Below are positions 6,795 through 13,596 of a stretch of 15,057 nucleotides of DNA, piece by piece (the stretch's first letter is position 1; the number at the start of each line of letters is the position of its first letter). The translations under genes were made by a program, and so were the position numbers. Origin of the DNA: Chloroflexota bacterium. GTDB lineage: Bacteria > Chloroflexota > Dehalococcoidia > Lucifugimonadales > JACPCL1. The notes below the pieces were generated by a model, which was not told the DNA's origin, searched no databases, and saw only the letters and a program-made list of their open reading frames with translations. Location: positions 1 to 15,057 of the forward strand of contig JACQUI010000323.1 in the NCBI GenBank assembly GCA_016210395.1. Reading direction: 5' to 3'.

Positions 6795-7711
6795 TCGTTG
6801 TACCTGATCCGCGGGTCAACGACGGAGTACAGGATGTCAACAGCCAGGTTCAGGAGCGCAATGACCGCCGCGTAGAAGAGCACCGTGCCCATGATCAACC
6901 CGTAGTCCCGCTGAAAAACGCCCTGGACAAAAAGCCTGCCTATGCCAGGCACCGCAAAGATCTGCTCGATGATGAATGAACCGGTGATGAGAGCGGCAAG
7001 CTCCGGGCCGGTCACCGACAGGACGGGAATGAGGGCATTCTTGAGGGCGTGGCGGTAGTAAATCACCCCAGGCGCCAGGCCTTTGGAATGGGCGGTGCGT
7101 ATGTAGTCCTGGCCCAGCACCTCCAGCATGGAGGCCCGTGCGATGCGCGCGATATAGGCGGCCGGCAACGCTGCCAGGGCCAGCGACGGCAAGACCATGT
7201 GCTGCGGCTTGCCCCATCCCCCTGTGGGCAGAAGGTGCAGCGTGATGGACAGGACGATGATGAGCAGGAACGCGAGAATAAAGCCAGGGACAGCGGCGAA
7301 GATGGTGGCGAACTGCACCGATAGGTAGTCTACCCAGGAGTTGTGCTTGATGGCCGCCGCCATACCCAGGGGTATGCCTACGGCGAGTGCGAGGGAGAAG
7401 GCAATGAGGCCGATGGCCGCCGTCTTGGGCAGGCCTTGCAGAATGATGGACGTGACCGGACGGTCCTGGTAGGTGTAGGAGATGCCCAGGTCGCCGCGAA
7501 GAGCATTGCCCACGAACGTTGCATACTGCTTCCAGAGGGGGTCGTCCAGGCCGTACTTGCGGTTGAGGTTCTCGATGACGGCGGGAGCCAGGGCTTTCTC
7601 CCTGTCCCACGGGCCACCGGGGACAAGGTGCATGATAAGGAAGGTGAGGATGGATATCCCCAGCAAGACGGGGACCATCCACAGGATGCGGCCTACCAGG
7701 TACTTGAACAT
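6791..7711 (-). CDS. ABC transporter permease, DppB/OppB type
   Basis: This 306-residue protein is the first membrane subunit of the same importer. The N-terminus MFKYLVGRILWMVPVLLGIS leads into helix 1. It is followed by the DppB-typical NRKYGLDDPLWKQYATFVGN (50-69) and GDLGISYTYQDRPV (73-86). The EAA loop is QDYIRTAHSKGLAPGVIYYR (191-210). ATG 7711 is preferred to an in-frame GTG at 7726 because family members start at this point; neither has a strong ribosome site (AGGCG precedes the ATG). It lies downstream of the lipoprotein gene across a 132-base gap that holds a strong hairpin, and it overlaps the next permease gene by 4 bases. Confidence 0.9.
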   Translation of the reverse strand: MFKYLVGRILWMVPVLLGISILTFLIMHLVPGGPWDREKALAPAVIENLNRKYGLDDPLWKQYATFVGNALRGDLGISYTYQDRPVTSIILQGLPKTAAIGLIAFSLALAVGIPLGMAAAIKHNSWVDYLSVQFATIFAAVPGFILAFLLIIVLSITLHLLPTGGWGKPQHMVLPSLALAALPAAYIARIARASMLEVLGQDYIRTAHSKGLAPGVIYYRHALKNALIPVLSVTGPELAALITGSFIIEQIFAVPGIGRLFVQGVFQRDYGLIMGTVLFYAAVIALLNLAVDILYSVVDPRIRYNE

Positions 7712-7793
7712 GCGTAGCGCCTGCACGGGCGAGGGATGGAGCGTGTCTCAGAAGTCAGCCGCCCAACAGGGTTTCAGAATCCATGATGGGCTT

Positions 7794-7832
7794 CCATAGG
7801 GGCATCCCGACTTTGTCGGGATGCCCCTATGG
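7794..7832. repeat. 18-bp perfect hairpin between the binding-protein and permease genes
   Basis: CCATAGGGGCATCCCGAC (7794-7811) is exactly complementary to 7815-7832 with a TTT loop. On the minus strand it begins 11 bases after the stop of the binding-protein gene and lies upstream of the permease genes. In many ABC importers such an intercistronic hairpin protects the binding-protein mRNA and lowers permease expression by partial termination or 3' end protection. No long T-run follows, so complete termination is unlikely. It could also be a dispersed palindromic repeat that landed here. Confidence 0.8.
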
Positions 7833-7843
7833 ACAATTGTACC

Positions 7844-9667
7844 CTATTTGCCGATAGCGACCTCGACGTAGAAGAAGTCGCCGGGGATACCGCCGTCCAT
7901 GCCCGTCGTCTTCAGGTTCAGGACGTTGGGCTTCTTCACCCAGAAGCGCTCCCGGTAGAACATGGGAATGATAGGAGCGTCGTCAATCACCATCTGGTGC
8001 GCTTGCTTCCACATCTGGAGGCGCTTGGCGTCGTCAAGCTCGGTCGTGGCCTGTTTCGTCAGCGCATCGAATTGAGCATTGCTGTACAGCGTGTGGTTGT
8101 TCCCCGCGCCGGTCCCGAAGAGGCCCGGCAGGAAGTTCTCAGGGTCAGGGTAGTCGGCGCCCCACCCCAGGAACGCCCACTGATGCTGGTTCTCAGTGAG
8201 GAACTGGCGGAAGGCCCTGGACTCCTGCGGGTCCAGCTTGATGTCCAGCCCCAGGTTCTCTTTCATCTGGCTTTGCAGGAACTGGGCGATCAGCGTGTTG
8301 CCCGTAGTGTTGGAGTAGCTGAAGGTCAGGGTAGGCAACCCCTTCCCGTCCGGGAACCCTGCGTCCGCAAGGAGTTTCTTGGCCTTGGCAGGATCGAACT
8401 TGTACTGCGAACCCACCGCAACGTCGTAGCCGGGCATCCCCGGCGGCAGCCAGGCCGTTGCAGTCTTGCCCACGCCGTTGCGCACCTTGTCCACGAAGGC
8501 GTCGCGGTCCACGGCTGTGGCCAGCGCTTGCCGCACCAGCTTGTTGTCGAAGGGTGGCTTGGCCACGTTGTACTGGAAGGCGAAGACCGTCAGCTCGTTG
8601 AAGCGAAGCACTTCCTTGGAGAGCACGGGGTCGGCCAGGATGGCCTTCTCGTTGCCGGCGGGCACCGACACCATGTCCAGCTCGCCGTTGCGATAGGCCA
8701 GCATCGCTGCGTTTTCATCAGGCAGCAGCTTGAGCAGGATGGTCTTCAGCGTGGGTTTCTTGCCCCAGTACTTGGGGTTGGCCTCCAGGGTGATGTGGTC
8801 CTGGTGCACCCACTCTTTGAGCAGGAAGGGGCCGTTGCCAATGAGGTTGCCGGCCTCGATCCACTTGTCGCCGTTCTTTTCGATGACGTCCTGGCGCACA
8901 GGATAGACCGGCCACAGGGCCATCTTGGGCAGGAAGGTGGACTCGGCGGCCTTCAACCGTATCTCCAGGATGTAGTCGCCGGCGGACCGCACATCCACCC
9001 CGTCCCGCAGTGTGGCTTTCGTTGCGGCGTCGGCGCTGGCGGCGGAGTTGTACTCCTCTGCCCCAGTTATGGAATAGTAGAAGGATGCGTAGTCTGCCGC
9101 CAGGTCAGGGCTCAGCATCCGTTTGATGCTATACACGTAGTCCTTGGCCGTCACCGGCTGGCCGTCGCTCCACACCGCGTCCTTGCGCAGCTTGAAGGCA
9201 TACGTCTTGCCATCGGCGGAGATGCCTCCGTTGGCGACCGAAGGGACCTCTTCAGCCGCTACCGCTTTCACGGTCAGGTCCTGGTTGAAGCCCAGGAGGC
9301 CGTTGAAGAGCTGCTTGACCACGGTGATTTCAGTGGAGAAGGCGGAGCGGTTCGGGTCAAGGGTAGCCGGCTCGCTGACCAGGTTGGTGCGGAACTCCTG
9401 CACGGCGGCCAGGGCAGGCGCAGGCGTGGCGGTTGGCGTGGGTGTGGCTGCGGTTTTGGTGGCTGTTGGAGTCGCAACGGCAGTTGTGGCTATGGCAGTA
9501 GGCGTAGCTGCGGTTTTAGTGGCCGTTGGAGTTGCAACGGCAGTTGTGGCTGTGGCAGTAGGCGTTGGCTCGGCGCCGCCGCAAGCAACGGCGAGGGCAA
9601 GCGCACCGAGGAGAGCTACACCAAGGGTCCAGAAACGGGCGATCGGTCCAAAACGAAGCTTTTTCAT
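7844..9667 (-). CDS. Peptide ABC transporter substrate-binding lipoprotein (SBP_bac_5 family)
   Basis: This 607-residue protein captures the substrate outside the membrane and delivers it to the two permeases encoded downstream. Residues 1-28 are a lipoprotein signal peptide, with lipobox LAVAC and lipid-modified Cys29. A Thr/Ala/Pro linker (about 34-85) contains two copies of a 20-residue repeat. The family-5 binding domain follows (about 90-605), with the hallmark stretches FNGLLGFNQDL and TYAFKLRKDAVWSDGQPVTA, then DYVYSIKRMLSP. ATG 9667 is chosen because GGGAGG lies 7-8 bases upstream; another ATG at 9685 overlaps that ribosome site. No ATPase genes (DppD/DppF) are present in the window, so they must be elsewhere or shared. 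Family members bind peptides, nickel or sugars; peptides are likeliest. Confidence 0.92.
   Translation of the reverse strand: MKKLRFGPIARFWTLGVALLGALALAVACGGAEPTPTATATTAVATPTATKTAATPTAIATTAVATPTATKTAATPTPTATPAPALAAVQEFRTNLVSEPATLDPNRSAFSTEITVVKQLFNGLLGFNQDLTVKAVAAEEVPSVANGGISADGKTYAFKLRKDAVWSDGQPVTAKDYVYSIKRMLSPDLAADYASFYYSITGAEEYNSAASADAATKATLRDGVDVRSAGDYILEIRLKAAESTFLPKMALWPVYPVRQDVIEKNGDKWIEAGNLIGNGPFLLKEWVHQDHITLEANPKYWGKKPTLKTILLKLLPDENAAMLAYRNGELDMVSVPAGNEKAILADPVLSKEVLRFNELTVFAFQYNVAKPPFDNKLVRQALATAVDRDAFVDKVRNGVGKTATAWLPPGMPGYDVAVGSQYKFDPAKAKKLLADAGFPDGKGLPTLTFSYSNTTGNTLIAQFLQSQMKENLGLDIKLDPQESRAFRQFLTENQHQWAFLGWGADYPDPENFLPGLFGTGAGNNHTLYSNAQFDALTKQATTELDDAKRLQMWKQAHQMVIDDAPIIPMFYRERFWVKKPNVLNLKTTGMDGGIPGDFFYVEVAIGK
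9421..9567. repeat. 60-bp tandem repeat encoding the Thr/Pro linker
   Basis: Bases 9449-9508 and 9509-9567 match at a 60-base period with a few changes (for example CTGCGGTTTT at both 9449 and 9509 and GCAACGGCAGTTGTGGCT at both junctions). The repeat encodes two copies of a 20-residue AVATPTATKTAATPT-type unit in the binding protein's linker. Linker length is likely to vary between strains. Confidence 0.8.
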
Positions 9668-9794
9668 GGGCAACCTCCCTTTCATGTTCCACAGAAACCT
9701 TGAGGCGCTGAGGAGCCATCCCCTGCTGAGGACGCCAGAAAAAGGCCAAACACCGCTTCCTCTTACGTTGCGTGCGCCACCTTGCGCGGAAGCT

Positions 9795-9824
9795 AGAATA
9801 CCATGAACGGGAGCGCAGATTCAA
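9795..9824 (-). promoter_or_regulatory. Possible promoter of the importer operon
   Basis: Read on the minus strand, TTGAAT (9824-9819) and TATTCT (9800-9795) are separated by 18 bases, each matching four of six sigma70 consensus positions. The transcript would start near 9788 and have a leader of about 120 bases. The match is modest and the only support. Confidence 0.3.
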
Positions 9825-9934
9825 TTCATAGCTGAGCAAATACTACGAAAACCTGTGTATATTGTATGCGGAGAGCCATTAGCAACCGCAATGGAAGCGC
9901 CCCGCGCCATGCTTTGGCGGCGCCTGAAAACGGG

Positions 9935-10017
9935 CGAGGTGACCTCGTCCCTACATCATGCCCCCCCACAGCGACGGGACAACTGGAAGCCCCTGCTCAC
10001 AAGGCAAGGTAACCTTG
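9935..10017. promoter_or_regulatory. Two matching palindromes, putative operator pair
   Basis: CGAGGTGACCTCG (9935-9947) and CAAGGTAACCTTG (10005-10017) are both 6-bp dyads with a single central base, fitting CRAGGTRACCTYG. Their centres are exactly 70 bases apart, and the second overlaps the -35 box of the plus-strand promoter. This is the usual layout of a repressor binding pair. They lie in the divergent gap between the importer operon and the pantothenate gene run. The regulator is unknown; dispersed palindromic repeats are an alternative. Confidence 0.45.
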
Positions 10018-10043
10018 ACCCAGCAATGCCGACTTGCTACGAT
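10015..10043 (+). promoter_or_regulatory. Sigma70-like promoter of the leader RNA / pantothenate gene run
   Basis: TTGACC (10015-10020) and TACGAT (10038-10043) are separated by the optimal 17 bases, matching five and four of six consensus positions. Transcription would start near 10050, directly ahead of a structured stretch that ends in an intrinsic terminator. Confidence 0.6.
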
Positions 10044-10049
10044 TACAAT

Positions 10050-10223
10050 GCACCGTCCACCGCAAGGGGGCGAGTCGGCGGAAAGGTTTCGGCAGGAGAC
10101 GCGTTTCTCTGGGAAGCGCGAACAAGTGAATAGCGCGGACGCCGCTGGGATCTGCGATGACCGAGACGGCAGGAATGAGCGAACGCAAAGCAGCGGCGTG
10201 TATTTCTCACGGCCGCTTTTTTT
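10050..10223 (+). ncRNA. Structured leader RNA, possible riboswitch or attenuator
   Basis: About 174 bases lie between the promoter and the T-run. A hairpin is formed by CGCGTTTC (10100-10107) with GAAGCGCG (10113-10120). A long-range helix is formed by ACGCCGCTG (10139-10147) with CAGCGGCGT (10191-10199), extended inside by TGCG (10153-10156) with CGCA (10184-10187). The 3' arm of that helix is the same sequence as the 5' arm of the terminator, so the two folds exclude each other as in attenuators. The first gene downstream belongs to a run with panB and panC. A pan RNA motif ahead of such operons is known, including in Chloroflexota, but I cannot confirm a match. A free small RNA is the alternative. 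Confidence 0.5.
10192..10223 (+). terminator. Intrinsic terminator at the end of the leader RNA
   Basis: AGCGGC then GTG (10192-10200) pairs with CAC and GCCGCT (10208-10217, one bulged G) around TATTTCT, and seven T residues follow (10217-10223). This is the strongest intrinsic terminator in the window. It stands 48 bases before the first coding start, which is expected for an attenuator. Confidence 0.8.
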
Positions 10224-10232
10224 GTGCCCTGG

Positions 10233-10267
10233 GCATAGGGCATACAGCATAAGGCATAGAGCATAGG
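10233..10267. repeat. Five tandem copies of a 7-bp GCATARN repeat
   Basis: GCATAGG, GCATACA, GCATAAG, GCATAGA and GCATAGG run without a break between the terminator and the start codon of the peptidase gene. They fill the place where its ribosome site should be, and no good Shine-Dalgarno is left apart from AGGG at 10265-10268. Confidence 0.85.
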
Positions 10268-10270
10268 GCT

Positions 10271-11287
10271 TTGACCACTACGAATAACAACTCCATTACC
10301 GACGTGCCAGGCATCCACGTGGGCCACTATACCGACCTGGTGAACGCCAAGGGGTGCACGGTCGTTCTCTGTCCTGAAGGGGGCGCCGTCGGGGGTGTGG
10401 ACGTGCGGGGGACGGCCCCCGGGACACGCGAGACCGACCTGCTCCGGCCGGGGCAGCTTGTGGAGCGCGTGCATGCAGTCCTACTGACCGGCGGCAGCGC
10501 CTATGGCCTGGACGCTGCGGGCGGCGTCATGCGCTATCTGGAGGAACACGGCATCGGCTTCCGTATGGGCGACATCGTCGTGCCCATCGTGTCCGCCGCC
10601 GTCATCTTCGACCTGACCCTCGGCAGCTCGCGTGTGCGCCCCGGGCCGGAGCAGGGCTACCAGGCATGCCTGGCCGCCACGTCCGGCCCTGTTGCCGAAG
10701 GCACGGTTGGCGCTGGGACAGGCGCAACGGTCGCCAAGGCGCTGGGGCGGGACAAGGCGATCAAGGGCGGGCTGGGTTCGGCCAGCATCCACCTGGGCGA
10801 TGGCCTTGTGGTGGGGGCAATCGCGGTTGTGAACGCTGTGGGCGATATCGTGGACCCGGAGACGGGGCGCATCATTGCGGGCCCCCGCAAGGAGGACGGC
10901 AAAGGCTTCTACAACAGCCTGGAGATGTCGCTGCAGCCAGGTTTTGCCCGGCCCCAGCACGCCTCGACGTCACAGCCCCAGGAAGCCGGACGCACCAACA
11001 CGACCATCGGCGTGGTGGCGACGAATGCTTCCCTGACCAAGGAGCAGGTGAACAAGATGGCGGAGCGCGGCCAGGACGGCATGGCTCTGGCGGTACGCCC
11101 CTCGCACACCGTCGGCGACGGCGACACGGTGTTCGCTCTGGCCACGGGCGGGTGGAATGGCGCGGTGGACCGCAACCAGCTTCAGCGCATCAGCAACGCC
11201 GCCGCCGTGGCCATGGCCCGCGCCATCATCCGGGGCGTCACCCAGGCGACGGGGCTGTGCGGCGTGCCTGCGGTGGGGGAGTTGTAG
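10271..11287 (+). CDS. P1/DmpA-family N-terminal-nucleophile peptidase
   Basis: This 338-residue enzyme belongs to the DmpA/BapA (S58) aminopeptidase family, whose precursor cuts itself to expose a new N-terminal nucleophile. The family opening ITDVPGIHVGHYTD (9-22) and the oxyanion and turn blocks LLTGGSAYGLDAAGGV (71-86) and GGLGSASI (166-173) are intact. The processing site is TNTTIGVVATNASL (232-245), with cleavage expected between Asn233 and Thr234. Family members remove N-terminal residues from peptides or amides; BapA-type members release beta-alanine. The start is TTG 10271, the only position that keeps the family N-terminus, with a poor ribosome site. It leads the run with the DUF2520 gene (3-base gap), panB and panC, which makes a beta-alanine-supplying role attractive but unproven. 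Confidence 0.88.
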   Translation: MTTTNNNSITDVPGIHVGHYTDLVNAKGCTVVLCPEGGAVGGVDVRGTAPGTRETDLLRPGQLVERVHAVLLTGGSAYGLDAAGGVMRYLEEHGIGFRMGDIVVPIVSAAVIFDLTLGSSRVRPGPEQGYQACLAATSGPVAEGTVGAGTGATVAKALGRDKAIKGGLGSASIHLGDGLVVGAIAVVNAVGDIVDPETGRIIAGPRKEDGKGFYNSLEMSLQPGFARPQHASTSQPQEAGRTNTTIGVVATNASLTKEQVNKMAERGQDGMALAVRPSHTVGDGDTVFALATGGWNGAVDRNQLQRISNAAAVAMARAIIRGVTQATGLCGVPAVGEL

Positions 11288-11290
11288 GCA

Positions 11291-12193
11291 ATGGCATCGT
11301 CCAAGAAGATCGGTTTCATTGGCGCGGGGCGCGTGGGAACGGCCCTGGCGGTTGGGCTTGCCCGCGCCGGCTACCAGGTCGCTGCCGTCGCTAGCCGGTC
11401 CGGGGCGTCCGCCAGAGCCCTGGCTGCCCGCATCCCCGGCTGTCGGGCCTTTGAAAGGCCGGCAGACCTGGTAGCGGCCTGCGGCATCATCTTTCTGGCC
11501 GTCCCCGACGACGCCATCGCCGAGGTAGCCGCAGAGTTGCCATGGCGCGCGGGCCAGGCAGCCGTCCACTGCAGCGGCGCGCTGTCGTCGGAGGCGCTGG
11601 ACGGCGCGCGAAGGCGAGGCGCGTCGGTGGGGTGCTTCCATCCCTTGCAGACCTTCGCCTCAATCGAAGGGGGCGAAGCAAAGCTGGCAGGGTCTGCCTT
11701 CGCCATCGAAGGCGAGGGCTGGCTCAGGCAGTGGTTGGAAGAGGCGGCGCTCACGCTGGGCGGCTTTCCCGTCTTCATCAGGGCGCAGGACAGGCCGCTG
11801 TACCACGCCTCGGCGGTCATGGCGTGCGGGTACATTGCGACGCTGGTGGACAGCGCCTGCGGGCTGTGGGAGGCCATGGGCCTCAGCCGCGAGGACGCGT
11901 TGCGGGCCTTGCTGCCGCTGGTGCGTGGCACGGTGGATAACCTGGCGGAGCACGGCCCGCGCCTGGGGGCCACAGGCCCCATCATGCGCGGCGACGCCGG
12001 CACGGTGCACCGGCACCTGGAGGCGCTGGTGGAGCGCGCGCCGGAGGCGCTGGGCCTGTACAGGGAGGCTGGCCTGGCGATGGTGTCGCTGGCCCAGGCA
12101 AGGGGTACGATTAGCGGTGCGCAGGCAGAGGAACTTAGGAAGCTATTAGAGTCCCACGCAACGAGACGAGACTCGTTGGCGGGCGTAGTATAG
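11291..12193 (+). CDS. Rossmann-DUF2520 protein, probable PanG-type ketopantoate reductase
   Basis: This 300-residue protein has an N-terminal Rossmann fold with a GAGRVG dinucleotide loop (11-16), the VHCSGALSSEAL block (92-103), and a C-terminal DUF2520 helical domain with the signature GCFHPLQTF (114-122) and LYHASAVMACGYIATL (160-175). Proteins of this architecture include PanG, an alternative ketopantoate reductase described in Francisella that replaces PanE. Here it sits between the peptidase and panB, and no PanE is in the window, so the NADPH-dependent reduction of ketopantoate to pantoate is the best guess. ATG 11291 follows the previous stop by 3 bases with GTGGGGGAG upstream. The family is certain; the reaction is inferred from context. 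Confidence 0.85.
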   Translation: MASSKKIGFIGAGRVGTALAVGLARAGYQVAAVASRSGASARALAARIPGCRAFERPADLVAACGIIFLAVPDDAIAEVAAELPWRAGQAAVHCSGALSSEALDGARRRGASVGCFHPLQTFASIEGGEAKLAGSAFAIEGEGWLRQWLEEAALTLGGFPVFIRAQDRPLYHASAVMACGYIATLVDSACGLWEAMGLSREDALRALLPLVRGTVDNLAEHGPRLGATGPIMRGDAGTVHRHLEALVERAPEALGLYREAGLAMVSLAQARGTISGAQAEELRKLLESHATRRDSLAGVV

Positions 12194-12212
12194 GGGCGCA
12201 AGGCTTGTGCCC
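12194..12212 (+). promoter_or_regulatory. Small hairpin after the DUF2520 gene
   Basis: GGGCGCAA (12194-12201) pairs with TTGTGCCC (12205-12212), with one G-T pair and a GGC loop, directly after the stop codon. It begins the 119-base gap before panB. A second small stem, GCCCA with TGGGC, lies around 12240-12254. No T-run follows either, so they might tune panB expression rather than end transcription. Confidence 0.4.
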
Positions 12213-12312
12213 TAGGGTCACAGGGGTCCGGGGTATCGCGCCCAAGGTCTGGGCAGAGGAGCCAATGGAGCGGCCACCGGTAGACGGGGCCGACCCCGAA
12301 AGGAGCAGGAAC

Positions 12313-13167
12313 ATGCGGGTCAGCATCAACGACATCAGGGACATGAAGCGCAAGGGGCAACGCATCCCCATGATCACGGCGTACGACTATCCCACTGCCA
12401 AGCTGGCGGACGAGGCGGGCATCCCCTTCATCCTTGTGGGCGATAGCCTGGGCCAGGTGGTGTTAGGGTACGAGTCCACGGTGCGCGTGACCATGGAGGA
12501 CATGCTGCACCACATCAAGGCGGTCATGCGCGGGGCGCAGCGGGCGCTCGTCGTCGCGGACATGCCCTTCATGAGCTACCAGACGGACATCCCCACGGCC
12601 ATGCGCAACGCCGGGCGCATGCTGCAGGAAGGCGGCGCGGGCGCGGTGAAGCTGGAAGGCGGCGAGCACATGGCCGAGACGGTCCGGCGCATCGTGGAGT
12701 GCGGCATCCCGGTCATGGGGCACATCGGCCTGACGCCGCAGTCGGTGCACCAGCTTGGGGGCTACAAGGTGCAGGGCAAGACGCTCAAGGCCGCCGCCAA
12801 GCTCATCCGCGACGCCCAGGCGCTGGAAGAGGCGGGGGCCTTCTCCATCGTGCTGGAAAGTGTGCCCGCGTCGCTGAGCCGTATCATCACCGATAAGCTG
12901 GCGATCCCGACCATCGGCATTGGCGCCGGCCTCCACTGCGACGGCCAGGTGCAGGTGCTGCACGACATGCTGGGCATCTTCACCGACTTCGTGCCGAAGC
13001 ACGCCAAGCGGTACGCGAACGTTGCCGAGGTGTTCAAGACGGCAATGACGCAGTACCTCAAAGAGGTGCAGGAAGGCGCCTTCCCGACGGCGAAGGAGAG
13101 CTTCACCATGGACGAGGCCGTGCTGGCCGAGCTGAACGCCGGCGAGCGGAGGGTGGCCTCGGACTAG
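12313..13167 (+). CDS. panB: 3-methyl-2-oxobutanoate hydroxymethyltransferase
   Basis: PanB transfers a hydroxymethyl group from methylene-tetrahydrofolate to 2-oxoisovalerate, giving ketopantoate, the first step of pantothenate synthesis. The 284-residue length fits the family. Visible motifs are MITAYDYPTAKLADEAG (20-36), the Mg-binding Asp44 in LVGDSLG, Asp83 in VADMPFMSYQ, Glu115 in AVKLEGG, the catalytic Glu182 in VLESVP, IGIGAG (201-206) and DMLGIF (218-223). ATG 12313 has AGGAGC 6 bases upstream and matches the usual N-terminus. An in-frame ATG at 12265 with GAGGAG upstream would add 16 unconserved residues. The HEPN gene starts 9 bases after its stop. Confidence 0.95.
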   Translation: MRVSINDIRDMKRKGQRIPMITAYDYPTAKLADEAGIPFILVGDSLGQVVLGYESTVRVTMEDMLHHIKAVMRGAQRALVVADMPFMSYQTDIPTAMRNAGRMLQEGGAGAVKLEGGEHMAETVRRIVECGIPVMGHIGLTPQSVHQLGGYKVQGKTLKAAAKLIRDAQALEEAGAFSIVLESVPASLSRIITDKLAIPTIGIGAGLHCDGQVQVLHDMLGIFTDFVPKHAKRYANVAEVFKTAMTQYLKEVQEGAFPTAKESFTMDEAVLAELNAGERRVASD

Positions 13168-13176
13168 CCTGGCCGC

Positions 13177-13596
13177 ATGAACAGGACTGATTTCCAAAGG
13201 TTAGCAGAGCTTCGCCTGATTGAGGGGAAAGCGCTTCTGGATGCAGGGCACTTTGTTGGTGCATGCTATCTGTTAGGGTATGCCGTGGAGTGCGCGCTGA
13301 AGGCGTGCATTGCCAAGAGGACGAACCTCCATGACTTCCCGCCCAAAAGGAATGTCGTGGAGGACGTTTACAGCCACAATCTGAGCAAGTTGCTCACTCA
13401 GTCGGGCCTGGAGGCAAGCTTCCTGCAAGCCTGTCGCACGGATAAGACGTTGGACATCAACTGGGCTACGGTCAAACTTTGGTCGGAAGAATCAAGATAT
13501 GACCTTGCTACTTCATCTTCAAAAGCGAATGACCTTTACATTGCGGTCTCCCAGCCGGGAAGTGGGGTGTTTCCGTGGTTGATGAACTCGTGGTAA
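13177..13596 (+). CDS. HEPN-domain protein
   Basis: This 139-residue helical protein fits the HEPN superfamily, whose members include toxin RNases and partners of minimal nucleotidyltransferases. The core is AELRLIEGKALLDAGHFVGA followed by CYLLGYAVECALKACIAK (30-47). The later part has SHNLSKLL (66-73), NWATVKLWSEESRY (95-108) and GVFPWLMNSW (130-139). A canonical RNase motif (R-x4-6-H) is not obvious: R48 to H52 is one residue short, so activity is uncertain. GC content is lower than in the pan genes (30 of 60 bases at 13501-13560 against 45 of 60 at 12781-12840). It overlaps the next gene by 22 bases, suggesting a pair of the toxin-antitoxin kind. No good ribosome site precedes the ATG, which lies 9 bases after panB. 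Confidence 0.75.
   Translation: MNRTDFQRLAELRLIEGKALLDAGHFVGACYLLGYAVECALKACIAKRTNLHDFPPKRNVVEDVYSHNLSKLLTQSGLEASFLQACRTDKTLDINWATVKLWSEESRYDLATSSSKANDLYIAVSQPGSGVFPWLMNSW

Noticed and set aside
7829..9703. 624-codon plus-strand open frame opposite the binding-protein gene
   Set aside because: The minus frame encodes a clear family-5 binding lipoprotein; the plus frame is a GC-rich shadow with His/Val/Gly-rich, unfamiliar sequence.
10100..10150. T-box riboswitch, suggested by GAACAAG followed by GCGCGG
   Set aside because: The core UGGN bulge sequence (AGGGTGGNACCGCG) is absent and the downstream gene is not an aminoacyl-tRNA or amino-acid gene.
10170..10199. Cyclic di-GMP (GEMM) riboswitch, suggested by ACGCAAAGC
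   Set aside because: The rest of the GEMM core, including the AAACC element and receptor helix, is missing.
9855..10266. Plus-strand open frames of 92 and 102 codons in the regulatory gap
   Set aside because: They run across the promoter, leader hairpins and terminator and show no protein-like features.
11371..12360. 329-codon minus-strand open frame opposite the DUF2520 gene
   Set aside because: The plus frame has the Rossmann loop and DUF2520 signature; the minus frame is a shadow.
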